DNA of 64,000 nucleotides from an uncultured Asticcacaulis sp. (GTDB lineage: Bacteria; Pseudomonadota; Alphaproteobacteria; Caulobacterales; Caulobacteraceae), in assembly GCA_946480125.1 (NCBI GenBank), contig CAMLIY010000001.1:1-64000 (forward strand), in the 5' to 3' direction. Position numbers and translations under genes: made by a program. A model generated the notes under the pieces. The model ran no database searches and was not told where the DNA came from. It was given only the letters and a program-made list of their open reading frames with translations. Positions 44,701 to 54,195 of the stretch are shown here, in pieces (the stretch's first letter is position 1; each line of letters begins with the position of its first letter).

Positions 44701-46315
44701 ATTTGCCTTCCAACGCCAATGCCAAGCAGGTTGTTCGCAGGAATAGAGGATTGATGAATTCTGGGCTCAACCAGGGTGTGCTCGGTCGGGCAATTCCCCT
44801 TCTGTCTAAGTAAACCTGAGCTGCACGCAGTTGTTCATTCTGGCTCGCAAACCCTCGTAGATCGAACGTCCTGGTACCCGCGCGCAACGCTGGCGGAATT
44901 GCGAAGGGTCCATATGCTGACCGGCAGGAGACAATGCACGCAACTCCTGGATACGGTTTAAGCTTGGACAGGAAACCTGCAAGTTGATTTTTCCAATAGA
45001 AGCTTCCAATCCCTTCGTTGATCCCATCAATCAAAATCAACGCACGCGATCGATTTGCCTCGCCGGCTGCGCTCAAAGCGCCAAGCAAAGTGTCGCTAGA
45101 AACGCCAGGCAAGTCCAACATGGATGCAATTTGCGACCATGCATCACCATCTGAAAATTGCTGCCCTAGAAGCAATATAGTGGGCTGCGACCGTTGTGCG
45201 GCCTCCTGAGCCTCGTGACCGAATAGATGAGACTTACCTGTGCCCGCCTCTCCCATGACAAACGCGAGGCGCTCATTTTCGGCGTCGAACGCGGGTGTCG
45301 TCACGTGGCTTTCAAAACGATTTAATGCCTGTCCGTACGACCGAAGAGACTGGCTGATTTCATTCAACTCGGATTTAACGCTAGCTGACTTGTTTTTGGG
45401 AGCCGGGATAACTTTGTCTTGCAGCCACCTTTGCACCGGTCTCAAGGCATTACGGGCTTCCGCAATGCTGGTACGCCATTTGGTCACGTCCCAAGGTTGG
45501 TCGACGGCTTCATTGATGTTCGTTGAAAGGCTTTGAACGCCTGTACAAGCGTCTAGGAACCTATCAAGCAGACGCGTCGATTCCTTATTTTGATATTTTC
45601 TGGCACCGTGGATTGGCAAAATCGCAGATGAAAGCGCGGTGAGCGCAGCATCTAGTTTATGCACGACGCTCTCCCTCCGATGCATCGTGTCGAATAGTGT
45701 TTGAAGTTCAACGTCTACGTGGTCCTCAGGATGGAACCTTTCATCGAGGAGCGCGACTGAAGTTTTCACATGCCGGGAAAACCACTCCGGCGTCAGTTCC
45801 GTCGCTCCAAACCAAAATAGCCGCAACCCTGCGCAAACGGGTCTTGCCAAACGATCGAGCAAATCCGATTCGGTCCATGCCGTAAAAGTTATTCTGCCTC
45901 GACCGAGCTCAGTCGCCCAAGCTTGCCACGTCGCGGCATGAGCAGTCCAGGTGTCCCAGCCAGTCTTGCCCTTATTTTTAACACCGCGCCTGTCGGTCAG
46001 ATCGCAGGGAAATGCGACTGTATACCGGTCGAGCGTGGGGTGCGATTCAAGCGTTTGGCGAACAGATTGGTCCACCTTAGTCCAATCTATGTCACCAGAC
46101 TTTAAATGGAATTTCGCTTGAAAGCCGCTTTTCGTTCCGTCATCGTCCAACCAATAAGCTTCTACACCACCGTCACCTCCCGCTCCATCTACTCGACGGA
46201 ATACGGATGTGTCTGGGTTTGGCTCCCGACGCGCCAGCTGACATACCAATTCTTCAAAAGAGTTTCTTTGTCCCTTTTTGAAGCCGTTTATTCGTGAAAA
46301 ATCTACTTGGCTCAA
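41744..46315 (-). CDS. Avs-like protein: N-terminal PD-(D/E)XK nuclease plus STAND NTPase
   Basis: 1523 aa from TTG 46315. Residues 17-72 read FEELVCQLARRE, then FRRVDGAGGDGGVEAYW and GFQAKFH, a restriction-endonuclease-like core (D/E and QxK). Walker A MGEAGTGKSH lies near 352-362 and ALILIDGINEG near 428, the STAND pattern with a following arginine-sensor region. The C-terminal ~900 residues are helical-repeat-like and would be the sensor. Size and order fit antiviral STAND (Avs) proteins, which recognise phage terminase or portal and then cleave DNA. Subtype is not assignable by eye. It is convergent with the 261-aa gene and divergent from the methyltransferase. Confidence 0.82.
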   Translation of the reverse strand: MSQVDFSRINGFKKGQRNSFEELVCQLARREPNPDTSVFRRVDGAGGDGGVEAYWLDDDGTKSGFQAKFHLKSGDIDWTKVDQSVRQTLESHPTLDRYTVAFPCDLTDRRGVKNKGKTGWDTWTAHAATWQAWATELGRGRITFTAWTESDLLDRLARPVCAGLRLFWFGATELTPEWFSRHVKTSVALLDERFHPEDHVDVELQTLFDTMHRRESVVHKLDAALTALSSAILPIHGARKYQNKESTRLLDRFLDACTGVQSLSTNINEAVDQPWDVTKWRTSIAEARNALRPVQRWLQDKVIPAPKNKSASVKSELNEISQSLRSYGQALNRFESHVTTPAFDAENERLAFVMGEAGTGKSHLFGHEAQEAAQRSQPTILLLGQQFSDGDAWSQIASMLDLPGVSSDTLLGALSAAGEANRSRALILIDGINEGIGSFYWKNQLAGFLSKLKPYPGVACIVSCRSAYGPFAIPPALRAGTRTFDLRGFASQNEQLRAAQVYLDRRGIARPSTPWLSPEFINPLFLRTTCLALALEGKSEFPKGLRGTRAILAYYLDAVGRNLHAGSDRTDDLIPPTKAAMLRVAGQMARNRSDFLTRAEAISLVSEEFASYVAPPGRTWMEVLQLAGLLRLDPPAGEPSDDPLDSSPDIVRFSFQRFQDHLMGQALLAGITDVQDAFKVGGELSFMVEGDTIVWEWQGLMEALSSLVPEQFKLELVDVLPGKFEKWWRWPLSHGFVESAKWRSHDAFSDRSLELLNMLHRAHEDSFELLVELSVSAGHPWNAELLHKNLIGRELWDRDRFWTEGLNGRSDDETAPVGRLIDWCRVGQSPATSLENQRLAALTLCWFFTTTNRTIRDKATKALTTLFLRRRELFPELLTRFVGVNDMYVLERLLAAAFGACCLDQSSERVAPYASAVAAGIFGPEGPPLHLLVRDYAFGIVELAKARECLAAGIEVDKCGPPYNSAPPSFRLTEKSLKGIAAKAGGDDILRSAAGIMGDFGQYKVKSQIEDFLTTPLTEPVKLRPRQKLMRFEEEVVRLSDGRRRAFETLTEIANPYRAGIKGLSIGRPAPAPSEESIAAWQEKVKAAEVSFVTLLTPEEFQRYLDEAYNEVHVVRDGSDFQPERINTEKAKLWVAKRAYELGWTAKRFPRDSFRSGEYSRGRAEVERIGKKYQWLALSELMCRVSDNYWKESRYDSEPTKYRYPTDIGFVRDIDPTIVTPSMGPVSSDKSILGHGWALAPTIVQSSIDEADLQAWPFTENSYKDFPKWVQRTDPAGGKWIVLFEHAGKENRYPKGVRREHGLRQQEFRFIHCGMVKPAQLDEIVSILSGRKSLDVNNWEPRGFTDDQFLLEAPWRDVWPQHKWTPESSAVPSFIDIAHPAFRYHWEDHVDAALPDGASATLPSPWLANEVNIRPRPDNPSVWYDAAGQEMFRTFHGQESDRSVLLKESALAQIMGTGEFTSIWLLIAERGAWPGGSNDEAAWRRIEGVCWLDNGEFKSRLWHEDHVNKRSRVTKKSAPTATP

Positions 46316-46714
46316 GTTCGCGGCTATCCTGCTGAAAGCAATGAGTGGCTAACGCATAAATTGAAAACGTGAGTTGCGCAAATTGGCAAGGCTGTAGCTC
46401 CGGTTGTCGCGAACTTCTTCAGATTGATTCCCGAATGAAACCAGATATCCCATTATTCAACAAGAAAGTGTCCGCCCCGAGCTCGATCGGCGGGCGAACA
46501 ACCTGGAGCACGAGGGATCACACATCATGCCGCCAATAGGATAGCTGGCCGTTACATGATGGGCCCGCATCCGAAGCGGACACCTTGAAAGAATGGACAA
46601 TTAAACCACCGCGCCTCGTACACGCCTTAAATGCTCACAGCGTTAATACGATATGAATTTGTTTAGAGAACATTGGCAAAATAACCTTTGATTTGAAAGT
46701 CCCACGACATCAAA
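46316..46714. other. 399-bp divergent gap
   Basis: Between the Avs-like gene and the restriction-modification gene. It contains GTGTCCGC (46468-46475) and GCGGACAC (46576-46583), eight-bp inverted ends about 100 bp apart around a more GC-rich patch than the AT-rich surroundings. This may be a decayed insertion fragment. Promoters for both genes must be here but I cannot place them. Confidence 0.45.
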
Positions 46715-49700
46715 ATGGCCTCTACGCACGTCGACAACGAAAAGCTAGATGCTCTGATTGCCGAAGGCGCTGTTTCGGGTGGTTCGGAACTTGCGAACTA
46801 CCAACTTTTTACGATTGGTCTATGTGAAGCGCTCGGCTTGCCGCGACCTAACATGGCGCAGGAGCGCAATGAGTTAAATGACTATGTTTTCGAGCGTCGG
46901 GTTGACTTCAAACATTTAAATGGATCGCGAACTGCCGGCCGAATCGATTGTTACCGTCGCGGAAGCTTTATTCTCGAGGCCAAACAATCCTCTAAACGTC
47001 AACACTTGAAACTTGGAAGCGCCGTAGCGGATCAGACTTTTGAAGACGGCAACCAGTTCAAATTGGGCCAAGCAAAGCGTGGAACGCGTGGTTGGGACCA
47101 GGTAATGGTGGCCGCACGTAAACAAGCGGAAGATTATGCTCGAGCGTTGCCAGTGGAGCACGGTTACCCCCCCTTCATTCTTGTGGTCGATGTCGGCCAC
47201 ATAATCGAAATCTATGCAGACTTTTCCGGTCAAGGAAAAAACTACGCTCATTTTCCAGACCGGCAATCATATCGCATTGATCTAGAAGATCTTCGCGACC
47301 AACATGTACAGGCGCGCCTTCGCGCAATATGGAACGAACCTTTCTCGCTTGACCCGGCCCGTATATCAGCGGAAGTGACTAGGGATATTGCGGAACGTCT
47401 CGCTATTATCGCCAAACGGTTGGAAGGAAAGCACGACGCAAAAGATGTGGCCGAATTCCTTATGCGATGCCTTTTCACCATGTTTGCTGAAGACGTGAAA
47501 TTGATCCCAGAAAAAGGATTTCAGAACCTTCTCGGACAGATGCGAGGCACGCCTGAGAATTTTGTTCCAGCCCTTGAGGGGCTTTGGGCCGTCATGGACG
47601 ATGGCGGATATTCCCCCCACCTCAATGCCACTTTAAAGAAATTCAATGGCTCGTTATTTAAAAAGCGCACCGCACTAGCCTTGGATCGCGACGACATTCA
47701 TGAACTTTGGATTGCCGCCGGTAAAAATTGGTCAGAAGTCGAGCCGGCAATATTCGGCACCCTACTGGAACGCGCGCTTGAACCTCGTGAGCGCGCCAAG
47801 CTTGGTGCACATTACACGCCGCGCGCTTACGTAGAGCGGCTGGTCATCCCTACTATTATAGAGCCTTTGCGTGCCGATTGGGACTTGGTCCAGGGGCACG
47901 TCAAAGAGCTACGTGATAGAGGCAACAACAAACAGGCGCTTGTTGAGGTAAAAGCTTATCACCACAAACTGTGCACTATACGGGTTCTTGACCCAGCCTG
48001 TGGAACTGGAAATTTCCTTTACGTAAGCCTCGAGCTAATGAAGCGCTTAGAAGGCGAGGTGCTCGAAGCTTTAGAGGACCTTGGAGAGACGCAGGGACGT
48101 TTAGCCATCGAAGGCGAGACTGTTAGCCCCCGCCAATTTTACGGACTTGAATTGAATCCACGAGCAGTACCTATTGCCGATTTAGTCCTGTGGATAGGCT
48201 ATCTTAAATGGCAGCTGAAAACCTCTGGTCCCTCTTCAATTTCAGCCCCAATCTTGCACGCCTACGGCACCATCAACCAACAGGATGCGATTATCGTATA
48301 TGATGACCGGGTACCGGCGCTGGATGAGCACGGGAATACGGTCACAATATGGGACGGAACTACGCACTTAAAATCACCGGCATCCGGACAACTTATACCA
48401 GATAAGACCGCACAACAGGACACGTACAATTATATCAACCCGAGGCCAGCGCCATGGCCACCCTGTGAATTCCTCGTAGGGAACCCCCCCTTTATAGGAA
48501 ACAAGCTGCTCAGAAGACGTCTTGGAAACGGGTATGTCGATGCGCTTTTTCGAGCATATCGCGGCTTGCCCAATTCATTGGACTTCGTTTCTTATTGGTG
48601 GGCGGTAGCCGCGAAAAAATTGATATCTGGAGAATTACGCCAATTTGGACTTGTGACTACAAAATCCATCGCGCAAGTTACCAATCGCTCTGTTATCTCG
48701 ACAATTACAAACAATCAAAAATTTCAACTGACATTTGCGGTTCCCAATCACCCTTGGGTGGACGACAGTAATGCCGCTGCGGTCCGCGTCGCATTCACTG
48801 TTGGAGGTAGGAAACGCGGCCCAGGAAAAATATTTAAGGTCGCTTCAGAGCGAAAGATCATTCGAGGCGAACCGCCGTTTGTGGAACTAAATGGCTATGA
48901 GGGGGAGATACATGCCGACTTGAATGTCGGCGTCGATGTTACGGCCGCAAAAGCTCTAAGAGGGAACGCAGCGATCTCATTTCAAGGCTGTAAATTAGGC
49001 CATGATGACTTCCAGATCGAGCCCGGGCAATTACAGGTGATCCACGGTTCCGACCCACTTGGCAAACCCGTTCGAAAATACATTGGCGGCGATCAAATCA
49101 AAGATAATGCCCAACCAACATATGTCATCGATCTTTTTGGTTTGAATGAAGCTGAAGTCATGGACCAGTACCCTGCAGCTTATCAACATCTATATGACTT
49201 AGTAAAGCCCTTCAAAGATGAAGTGCGAAGGCCGTCCCACCGTGATCGTTGGTGGTTGTTTGGCGAACCGAGGCCCGAACTCCGGCATGCGTTAAAGGAC
49301 CTACGCCAATATATTGTAACGGTTGAAGTCTCCAAGCATCGTTATTTTGTTTTCGAACCATGGCCCGAAGTGCTCATCGACGGCTCAGTAGTTGGACTAG
49401 CGGTCGATAGCCTCAGCATTTTTGCGACTCTTCATTCAAGAGTTCATTCTCATTGGGCGCTACGGCTCGGAGGTCGAATGGGCGCGGGTAATGATCCCCG
49501 TTACCAAAATACACTCGTATTCGATAAATTTCCTTTTCCTAGAGCAGTTCAAGATGATGAGAACATAGAACTTTCTCGCGTTTTGACAGGACTCGGAGCA
49601 CGACTTGACCGTTTCCGTAAACAACGGCTTTCGGAACATGCATTTCTTTCGATGACGGATTTATATAATTCTTTGGAGCGATTTCTGGAGCTAGAGAATG

Positions 49701-50308
49701 GGTGTGATGTACCACCCCTCACAGACGCGGAGCGTAAAATACGTCAGGAGGGAGCGATATCTGTGTTGAAAGACATACACGACGAAATCGACCGAACTGT
49801 GCTTCAGGCTTACGGGTGGGAAGACCTCATCCCTGGATTAGTAGGCAAGCCGGGCGCAACAGTGCCGACAACACACAAAACCACACAACAGGAAGATGCA
49901 GAAGAAGAACTATTGATAAGACTGGTAGCATTGAATCACGACCTGGCTGAGGAAGAGAGTCGTGGGCAAGTGCGTTGGCTTCGCACAGATTACCAGAAAT
50001 CGAAATTTGCTACCAAAGCCTCAATGCAGGAAAGCGAGAGTGCTCAAACAGTAGAGATACAATTGCCCGAAGCGGTCAAAGATCCCATTTGGCCGAAAGA
50101 CGGTCTGGAGCAAATAAGGCTAGTGCGCGACCTCCTTAAAAAAGCCCCCGAACCAACCCGACCGGAAATGATTGCGAGCGCATTTGATGGGCGTAACACC
50201 TCCAAGCGCAAGGAGCGCGTCGCAGAAGTATTGGAAACGCTAGTAGCGACTGGCCTTGCCCGAACAGATCAAGTTGACGGCCAGACCCGTTACTTCTTGC
50301 CAAGATAG
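46715..50308 (+). CDS. single-chain restriction-modification enzyme (type IIG/IIL, MmeI-like)
   Basis: 1197 aa. Residues ~75-92 carry [18 protein letters not shown], a PD-(D/E)XK nuclease core (D, ExK). The middle is an N6-adenine methyltransferase: [19 protein letters not shown], motif [14 protein letters not shown] near 426 and motif IV NPPF near 590. The region after 700 should hold the target-recognition domain ([26 protein letters not shown]). The architecture matches MmeI-like enzymes that both cut and methylate. The C-terminal ~110 residues may be a winged-helix extension. No partner subunit is nearby. It is the last gene of the element. Confidence 0.85.
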   Translation: MASTHVDNEKLDALIAEGAVSGGSELANYQLFTIGLCEALGLPRPNMAQERNELNDYVFERRVDFKHLNGSRTAGRIDCYRRGSFILEAKQSSKRQHLKLGSAVADQTFEDGNQFKLGQAKRGTRGWDQVMVAARKQAEDYARALPVEHGYPPFILVVDVGHIIEIYADFSGQGKNYAHFPDRQSYRIDLEDLRDQHVQARLRAIWNEPFSLDPARISAEVTRDIAERLAIIAKRLEGKHDAKDVAEFLMRCLFTMFAEDVKLIPEKGFQNLLGQMRGTPENFVPALEGLWAVMDDGGYSPHLNATLKKFNGSLFKKRTALALDRDDIHELWIAAGKNWSEVEPAIFGTLLERALEPRERAKLGAHYTPRAYVERLVIPTIIEPLRADWDLVQGHVKELRDRGNNKQALVEVKAYHHKLCTIRVLDPACGTGNFLYVSLELMKRLEGEVLEALEDLGETQGRLAIEGETVSPRQFYGLELNPRAVPIADLVLWIGYLKWQLKTSGPSSISAPILHAYGTINQQDAIIVYDDRVPALDEHGNTVTIWDGTTHLKSPASGQLIPDKTAQQDTYNYINPRPAPWPPCEFLVGNPPFIGNKLLRRRLGNGYVDALFRAYRGLPNSLDFVSYWWAVAAKKLISGELRQFGLVTTKSIAQVTNRSVISTITNNQKFQLTFAVPNHPWVDDSNAAAVRVAFTVGGRKRGPGKIFKVASERKIIRGEPPFVELNGYEGEIHADLNVGVDVTAAKALRGNAAISFQGCKLGHDDFQIEPGQLQVIHGSDPLGKPVRKYIGGDQIKDNAQPTYVIDLFGLNEAEVMDQYPAAYQHLYDLVKPFKDEVRRPSHRDRWWLFGEPRPELRHALKDLRQYIVTVEVSKHRYFVFEPWPEVLIDGSVVGLAVDSLSIFATLHSRVHSHWALRLGGRMGAGNDPRYQNTLVFDKFPFPRAVQDDENIELSRVLTGLGARLDRFRKQRLSEHAFLSMTDLYNSLERFLELENGCDVPPLTDAERKIRQEGAISVLKDIHDEIDRTVLQAYGWEDLIPGLVGKPGATVPTTHKTTQQEDAEEELLIRLVALNHDLAEEESRGQVRWLRTDYQKSKFATKASMQESESAQTVEIQLPEAVKDPIWPKDGLEQIRLVRDLLKKAPEPTRPEMIASAFDGRNTSKRKERVAEVLETLVATGLARTDQVDGQTRYFLPR

Positions 50309-50627
50309 CCCCTTGGCATAGTAACCGAATGAAATGCCAATGTCGCCTAGGGCCAATTTCGGAAATCGTAATAGTGCAAAGGCAAATATGATTTTATGGT
50401 GTCCGTGCATTTGGAAACCAAGTAAACGAGCGGACCCAGCACTAGGTGTCCTTCTCGAATTTCACATTCGACATTCCACCTTCGTCGAACGAATTTTCGA
50501 AAAAAGCAAATCTCGGACCGTTGATTTGTGCCGTACCTACATGCAGCGCACCCGTACGAACACCAGTGGACACCAACGGTCATATTGGTGTAATTTGAGT
50601 CAGTCTTAAGAACCCAGCACTCAAGCT

Positions 50628-50648
50628 TGGGGGGACTTTTGGGGGGAC
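50628..50648 (+). repeat. G6-ACTTTT-G6 repeat, right copy
   Basis: Identical 21-bp copy of 24815-24835, 56 bases inside attR. Confidence 0.75.
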
Positions 50649-50703
50649 ATTGCCCTCACACCTTTCCAATAGGAAATTGATTCAATTGACTATTTTAAAG
50701 GGC

Positions 50704-50725
50704 CGAGTCCTTTCCTGGGCACCAT
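50704..50725 (+). mobile_element. attR
   Basis: Second copy of the 22-bp tRNA-Leu 3' end; the match breaks on both sides (GC versus TT before, C versus T after), defining the repeat limits. Confidence 0.9.
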
Positions 50726-50840
50726 CTAGGGGTTTACGCAACGATTTATCGTTGAAAACCAATCCCTTAAACAATCCCCCTACATCGCGCTCAACTACTG
50801 TCACAGCATTCTGTCGCAGCAGCATCGTTGCCTTCATCGG

Positions 50841-52277
50841 TCAACCGGCGCGGACAAGTTCCTCAGGGGTCACCAGCTTAAACTCGTGCGCTTGCAGGAC
50901 CTGGCCCCGGACGTCTTCGGTAAAGCCCGCACGCGAAAACATTACATATTTGGCGGGCGGTATTCTGCCATCATTTGAAACATTTTCAGGAACGTAATCT
51001 GTTCGTTTAACCTGCTGTATCAGATATTCGGCGCCGGCTTCACCGACTGGGCGCGTACTCCACGCACACGCTCCGAAAAAGGGTGTCTTATCTGTCAGAC
51101 GTCCAGCGATAGCTATGTCAAAGCCATTGCCCCATGTCTGGCCTACACCATCAGGCCGAAAACCGAAAATGGCATGGCCGTGATTGCGAACAAAATCACG
51201 GCATATATCCTCGAAGCCAACCAGCATGTAATCACCCAATTGGTGCCGGATTTTGCTGTCAAAGATGTCAGCGCCTTCCCCGCGATCAATCGCCACCCGG
51301 TTAGGCTGAACAAACAGATTGTAAAAACGGGTGAGCGGATCTGTAATGGCGAAACGAATATATCGTGACTTGGGATCGGCATCGAGGGCGCGCACGTCCC
51401 TTATGAGACGCATGTTGCGAAGCTTTTCCAGGTAAGCGCTGATCGACATACCGGTCTGGCCACCCATGATAAAGCTTTTGATTTCACCGCTCTCGCGGTA
51501 GCCATTGGATATGGCACGAAGGATGCTGGCATAGACCTTTATGTCACGCAATTCATGCGTTAACTGACTGATGGCTTCATCAACGAGCCGGCCATTCGGT
51601 GTTAACAGCAGGTCAATGATGTTGGTGCGCAGCCCCTTCTCAGGCGCAAGGGCCAGCAGATTCGCCGGCACACCACCAAAGATGGCGTAAGCAGCAATAC
51701 AGGCCTCAGCTGACCAGTCCTGAAAATGCTGGCGCGCCTCCTGAAGAGACAACGGACCTACATCAATCAGCTGAGGTGCGCACCCGGCCAGGGCATGTTG
51801 CGCCAGCGCAGGCGTGCCCCGCGTCAGGTCGGTCATGCGCATGATGTTCGAACCAGACAGAATCAGCTTCAGATTCGAATGCGCCATGATTCCAGACTGC
51901 CAGAAAGTCCGGATGGTAAAGGGCAAGGTCTCGTCTGCCTCACAAAGCACGCTGAAATTATCAAGTACAATGACGAGATCTGGCCGTTTTTGGGCGGCGA
52001 TTGCTATACTGCTGAGCAGGCCCATCCAGTCTTTTTGGCCTTCCAAGCCGGCCTCAGAACCGACCAATGCCAGACAGGCACGCTTGAATGACTGGAAATT
52101 CAGTCGTGCCGTCTCGGCTGATGCTGGCAAATATATCACACTTCGCCCACTTAGGGCTTCGAGAATAAGCCGCGTCTTGCCGACTTTAGGACGCCCGGTA
52201 ACGACTACCAGGCGGGCCTCGCGATCATTTAACGCCTCTTTCAAGATGGCGAGTTCGTGCGCTCTACCTATAAACAT
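50841..52277 (-). CDS. AAA ATPase with DUF234-type C-terminus
   Basis: 478 aa from ATG 52277. Walker A TGRPKVGKTRLI (~28-39), Walker B LVIVLDNF, and LILSGSNIMRM sensor-1. After a winged-helix region (ISAYLEKLRNMRLIRDV), the C-terminus (YIRFAITDPLTRFYNLFV; WGNGFDIAIAG; YLIQQVK) is the DUF234 domain, a degenerate endonuclease-like fold. The family is often called archaeal-type ATPase and its role is unknown. It sits just outside attR, so it belongs to the host or to an older island. Confidence 0.85.
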   Translation of the reverse strand: MFIGRAHELAILKEALNDREARLVVVTGRPKVGKTRLILEALSGRSVIYLPASAETARLNFQSFKRACLALVGSEAGLEGQKDWMGLLSSIAIAAQKRPDLVIVLDNFSVLCEADETLPFTIRTFWQSGIMAHSNLKLILSGSNIMRMTDLTRGTPALAQHALAGCAPQLIDVGPLSLQEARQHFQDWSAEACIAAYAIFGGVPANLLALAPEKGLRTNIIDLLLTPNGRLVDEAISQLTHELRDIKVYASILRAISNGYRESGEIKSFIMGGQTGMSISAYLEKLRNMRLIRDVRALDADPKSRYIRFAITDPLTRFYNLFVQPNRVAIDRGEGADIFDSKIRHQLGDYMLVGFEDICRDFVRNHGHAIFGFRPDGVGQTWGNGFDIAIAGRLTDKTPFFGACAWSTRPVGEAGAEYLIQQVKRTDYVPENVSNDGRIPPAKYVMFSRAGFTEDVRGQVLQAHEFKLVTPEELVRAG

Positions 52278-52684
52278 CAAAGGTAATTCCGATTATCGTA
52301 CTTCAGATTACGGTAACCCCGTTTACCCAGTGAAGTTATGAAAGAGGCAAAAAGAGCCAAACTCTTTGTTGCGCTTATATATTTACCACAACCTGCACCA
52401 GATGGTTGCGTCTGTCAAACGGCCTTGGGCGTCGCGATGTGCGCATTACCGGGTGAGGTTGCGGCTCACACGTTTTGGCTGACGCTTGAGAATAATTCAA
52501 ATTACCTTGCAAAACAGCGTGTTGAAGTAATCGCAATTACATAAACACGGCGAATTTCCGACAACTTAAAATATAAAGTTATTATAATTACTTCCTTTAG
52601 GTGATCAACCCTGAAAGGAATTGGTAAGCATTAAATTATACGCTCGATGGAAAGTATATCATCAACGTAACTTTCCATTATACA
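52278..52684. other. 407-bp AT-rich promoter region of the DUF11 operon
   Basis: Strongly AT-rich from 52530. A TATAAT hexamer (52583-52588) lies about 100 bases before the first DUF11-type gene; the upstream -35 is poor. A 68-codon frame at 52338 shows no supporting feature. Confidence 0.5.
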
Positions 52685-53629
52685 ATGAAAAAGAGCCGCC
52701 TTTATTCAATTTTGGAGAATTATCTAAAATATACGTGCTCGATTTCATGTATATGCATAGTTATTATATCCAATTCATCGTCAATTGCTTCCGCCAGAGA
52801 TTTAGAGCGCGCGAATACGGTCGAAAATACCGCGCATGTTGCCTATGTCCTTCAAGGCCAGGCCCATAACGTTCCGTCGAACACCGTCATCACCAGCCTG
52901 GTACCGTTGATAGACGTCAGCACTACAGCGATCGAAGCGGTGGCAGATACCATGCCCGGCAATCAGGCCGGCCACACCTACAGTTTCGTCGTCAGCAATC
53001 CGGGCACAGCCAAAGACCAGTATGAACTGGGGGCCGCTTTCACCAGTCAGACGTCGCCGGTTGATTCCTTGTGGCTGGATGTCAATCACAATCATTTATT
53101 CGACGCCGGCATAGATACGCGCCTTGATCCCACCTCTGTAAGGCTGGAGGCCGGTGAATCGGTGACGGTCATGGTGCTGGCCAAGGCGCGCGGCACGATG
53201 CGCCTTACCGCAACCTCGTTGAACGATAACCTTTCGGCAGTTGTGCGCCATCGCCAGGCTGGCGCCTCGGTGGGTTTCGATATCAAGCGCGGCGAAGACA
53301 AGCTGACGCTCACCAAGTCGCAAACTGTGGATACCAAGGGCGCCAATGCCCCCGGCCCTGGCTCGCTGATCACCTATAGCCTCGATGTTCATATCCCCGC
53401 GAATGCAGGCATTTCCGACGGCACTATCAATGACGCCATACCCGCCGGCACGCGCTACGTAAACGGCACCTTAAGCCTTGATGACGGCGCGATCAGTGAC
53501 GCCACGGATGCCGATAGCGGCGCGTTCGATCCCCTCAGCCAGACCATCGCCGTGCGCCTGCCCGGCGATGTGGCGAATTCTTCCACCGCTTCCAACCACG
53601 TCGTCCGCTTCCAGGTGCGGATTAATTGA
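52685..53629 (+). CDS. secreted DUF11-type surface protein 1
   Basis: 314 aa. A hydrophobic signal segment (ISCICIVIISNSSSIASA) is followed by the ENTAHVAYVLQGQ motif shared with two other proteins of the operon, a beta-rich mid part (LWLDVNHNHLFDAGIDTRL) and a DUF11 repeat (KSQTVDTKGANAPGPGSLITYSLDV to RYVNGTLSLDDG). The 5' end is AT-rich with unusual codons. First gene of a five-gene operon. DUF11 proteins are extracellular and often adhesive or structural; exact role unknown. Confidence 0.75.
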   Translation: MKKSRLYSILENYLKYTCSISCICIVIISNSSSIASARDLERANTVENTAHVAYVLQGQAHNVPSNTVITSLVPLIDVSTTAIEAVADTMPGNQAGHTYSFVVSNPGTAKDQYELGAAFTSQTSPVDSLWLDVNHNHLFDAGIDTRLDPTSVRLEAGESVTVMVLAKARGTMRLTATSLNDNLSAVVRHRQAGASVGFDIKRGEDKLTLTKSQTVDTKGANAPGPGSLITYSLDVHIPANAGISDGTINDAIPAGTRYVNGTLSLDDGAISDATDADSGAFDPLSQTIAVRLPGDVANSSTASNHVVRFQVRIN

Positions 53630-53640
53630 AAGGATATCTG

Positions 53641-54153
53641 ATGATGAAAGCGCCTGATACCAAGCCCACGCTGAACTTCCCTGTGATCCGGCTTCTGATC
53701 GGATTTGGCTACACCGCCATACTGTCGGCCATACTTATGATTTTCCTTCTGGTCACGACCGCCGCAGAGGTCATGGCCGCCCCAGCTTCACCGATTTCGC
53801 TGGAACTGGGCATCATGAAGGAACAGCGCAGCGCCGCCGCCGATGGAACGACCAAGATCGACCTCGTGCCGGTAGCCAGAGTCACACCGGGAGACCGGCT
53901 CGTTTACATTCTTACCTACACCAATACCGGCACCAAGCCGATCAACGATATGGTTCTGAACTATCCGCTGCCCCAGGACGTCGCCTATCGCGCTGCCGCC
54001 GAGGGTTTCCTGCCGCCGCAGGTCTCGGTCGATGGCATCCATTTCGCGCCTTCTGCATCCGGCGAGCGCATCACCGCCCTGCGCTGGCAGATCGCCGGTG
54101 AGATCGCCCCTGGGGCCCACGGCACTGTCTCTTTCAAAGCCGCTCTGAACTAA
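53641..54153 (+). CDS. DUF11-type small membrane-exported protein 2
   Basis: 170 aa from ATG 53641, with AAAGGAT six bases upstream. A membrane/signal segment (LLIGFGYTAILSAILMIFLL, residues ~21-40) ends at AAEVMAAPA, then one DUF11-like beta domain: TPGDRLVYILTYTNTGTKPINDMVLNYPLP and AAGEI-like end APGAHGTVSFKAAL. Gap to the previous gene is 11 bases and to the next 42. Confidence 0.75.
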   Translation: MMKAPDTKPTLNFPVIRLLIGFGYTAILSAILMIFLLVTTAAEVMAAPASPISLELGIMKEQRSAAADGTTKIDLVPVARVTPGDRLVYILTYTNTGTKPINDMVLNYPLPQDVAYRAAAEGFLPPQVSVDGIHFAPSASGERITALRWQIAGEIAPGAHGTVSFKAALN

Positions 54154-54195
54154 TCCTCCATTCCTGTTTTCAAGAACTGAAAGGTAATACCCTCT

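Larger units (their letters stand above)
50309..50840. other. right end of the element and junction with host DNA
   Basis: 532 bp without a convincing gene (a 91-codon frame at 50334 looks random). It contains the second G6-ACTTTT-G6 repeat and attR. After attR the sequence returns to the GC-rich host style. Confidence 0.7.

Noticed and set aside
46468..46583. Insertion sequence between the Avs-like and methyltransferase genes
   Set aside because: Only eight-bp inverted ends around ~100 bp with no transposase; at most a decayed remnant.
46715..50308. BREX PglX or DISARM DrmMI methyltransferase
   Set aside because: No BREX or DISARM partner genes nearby and the chain has its own nuclease-like ExK motif, which favours a single-chain restriction-modification enzyme.
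50334..50609. 91-codon ORF after the restriction-modification gene
   Set aside because: Composition looks random, and it lies in the non-coding right end of the element.
52338..52544. 68-codon ORF upstream of the DUF11 operon
   Set aside because: No domain, signal or convincing ribosome site; lies in a promoter-like AT-rich gap.
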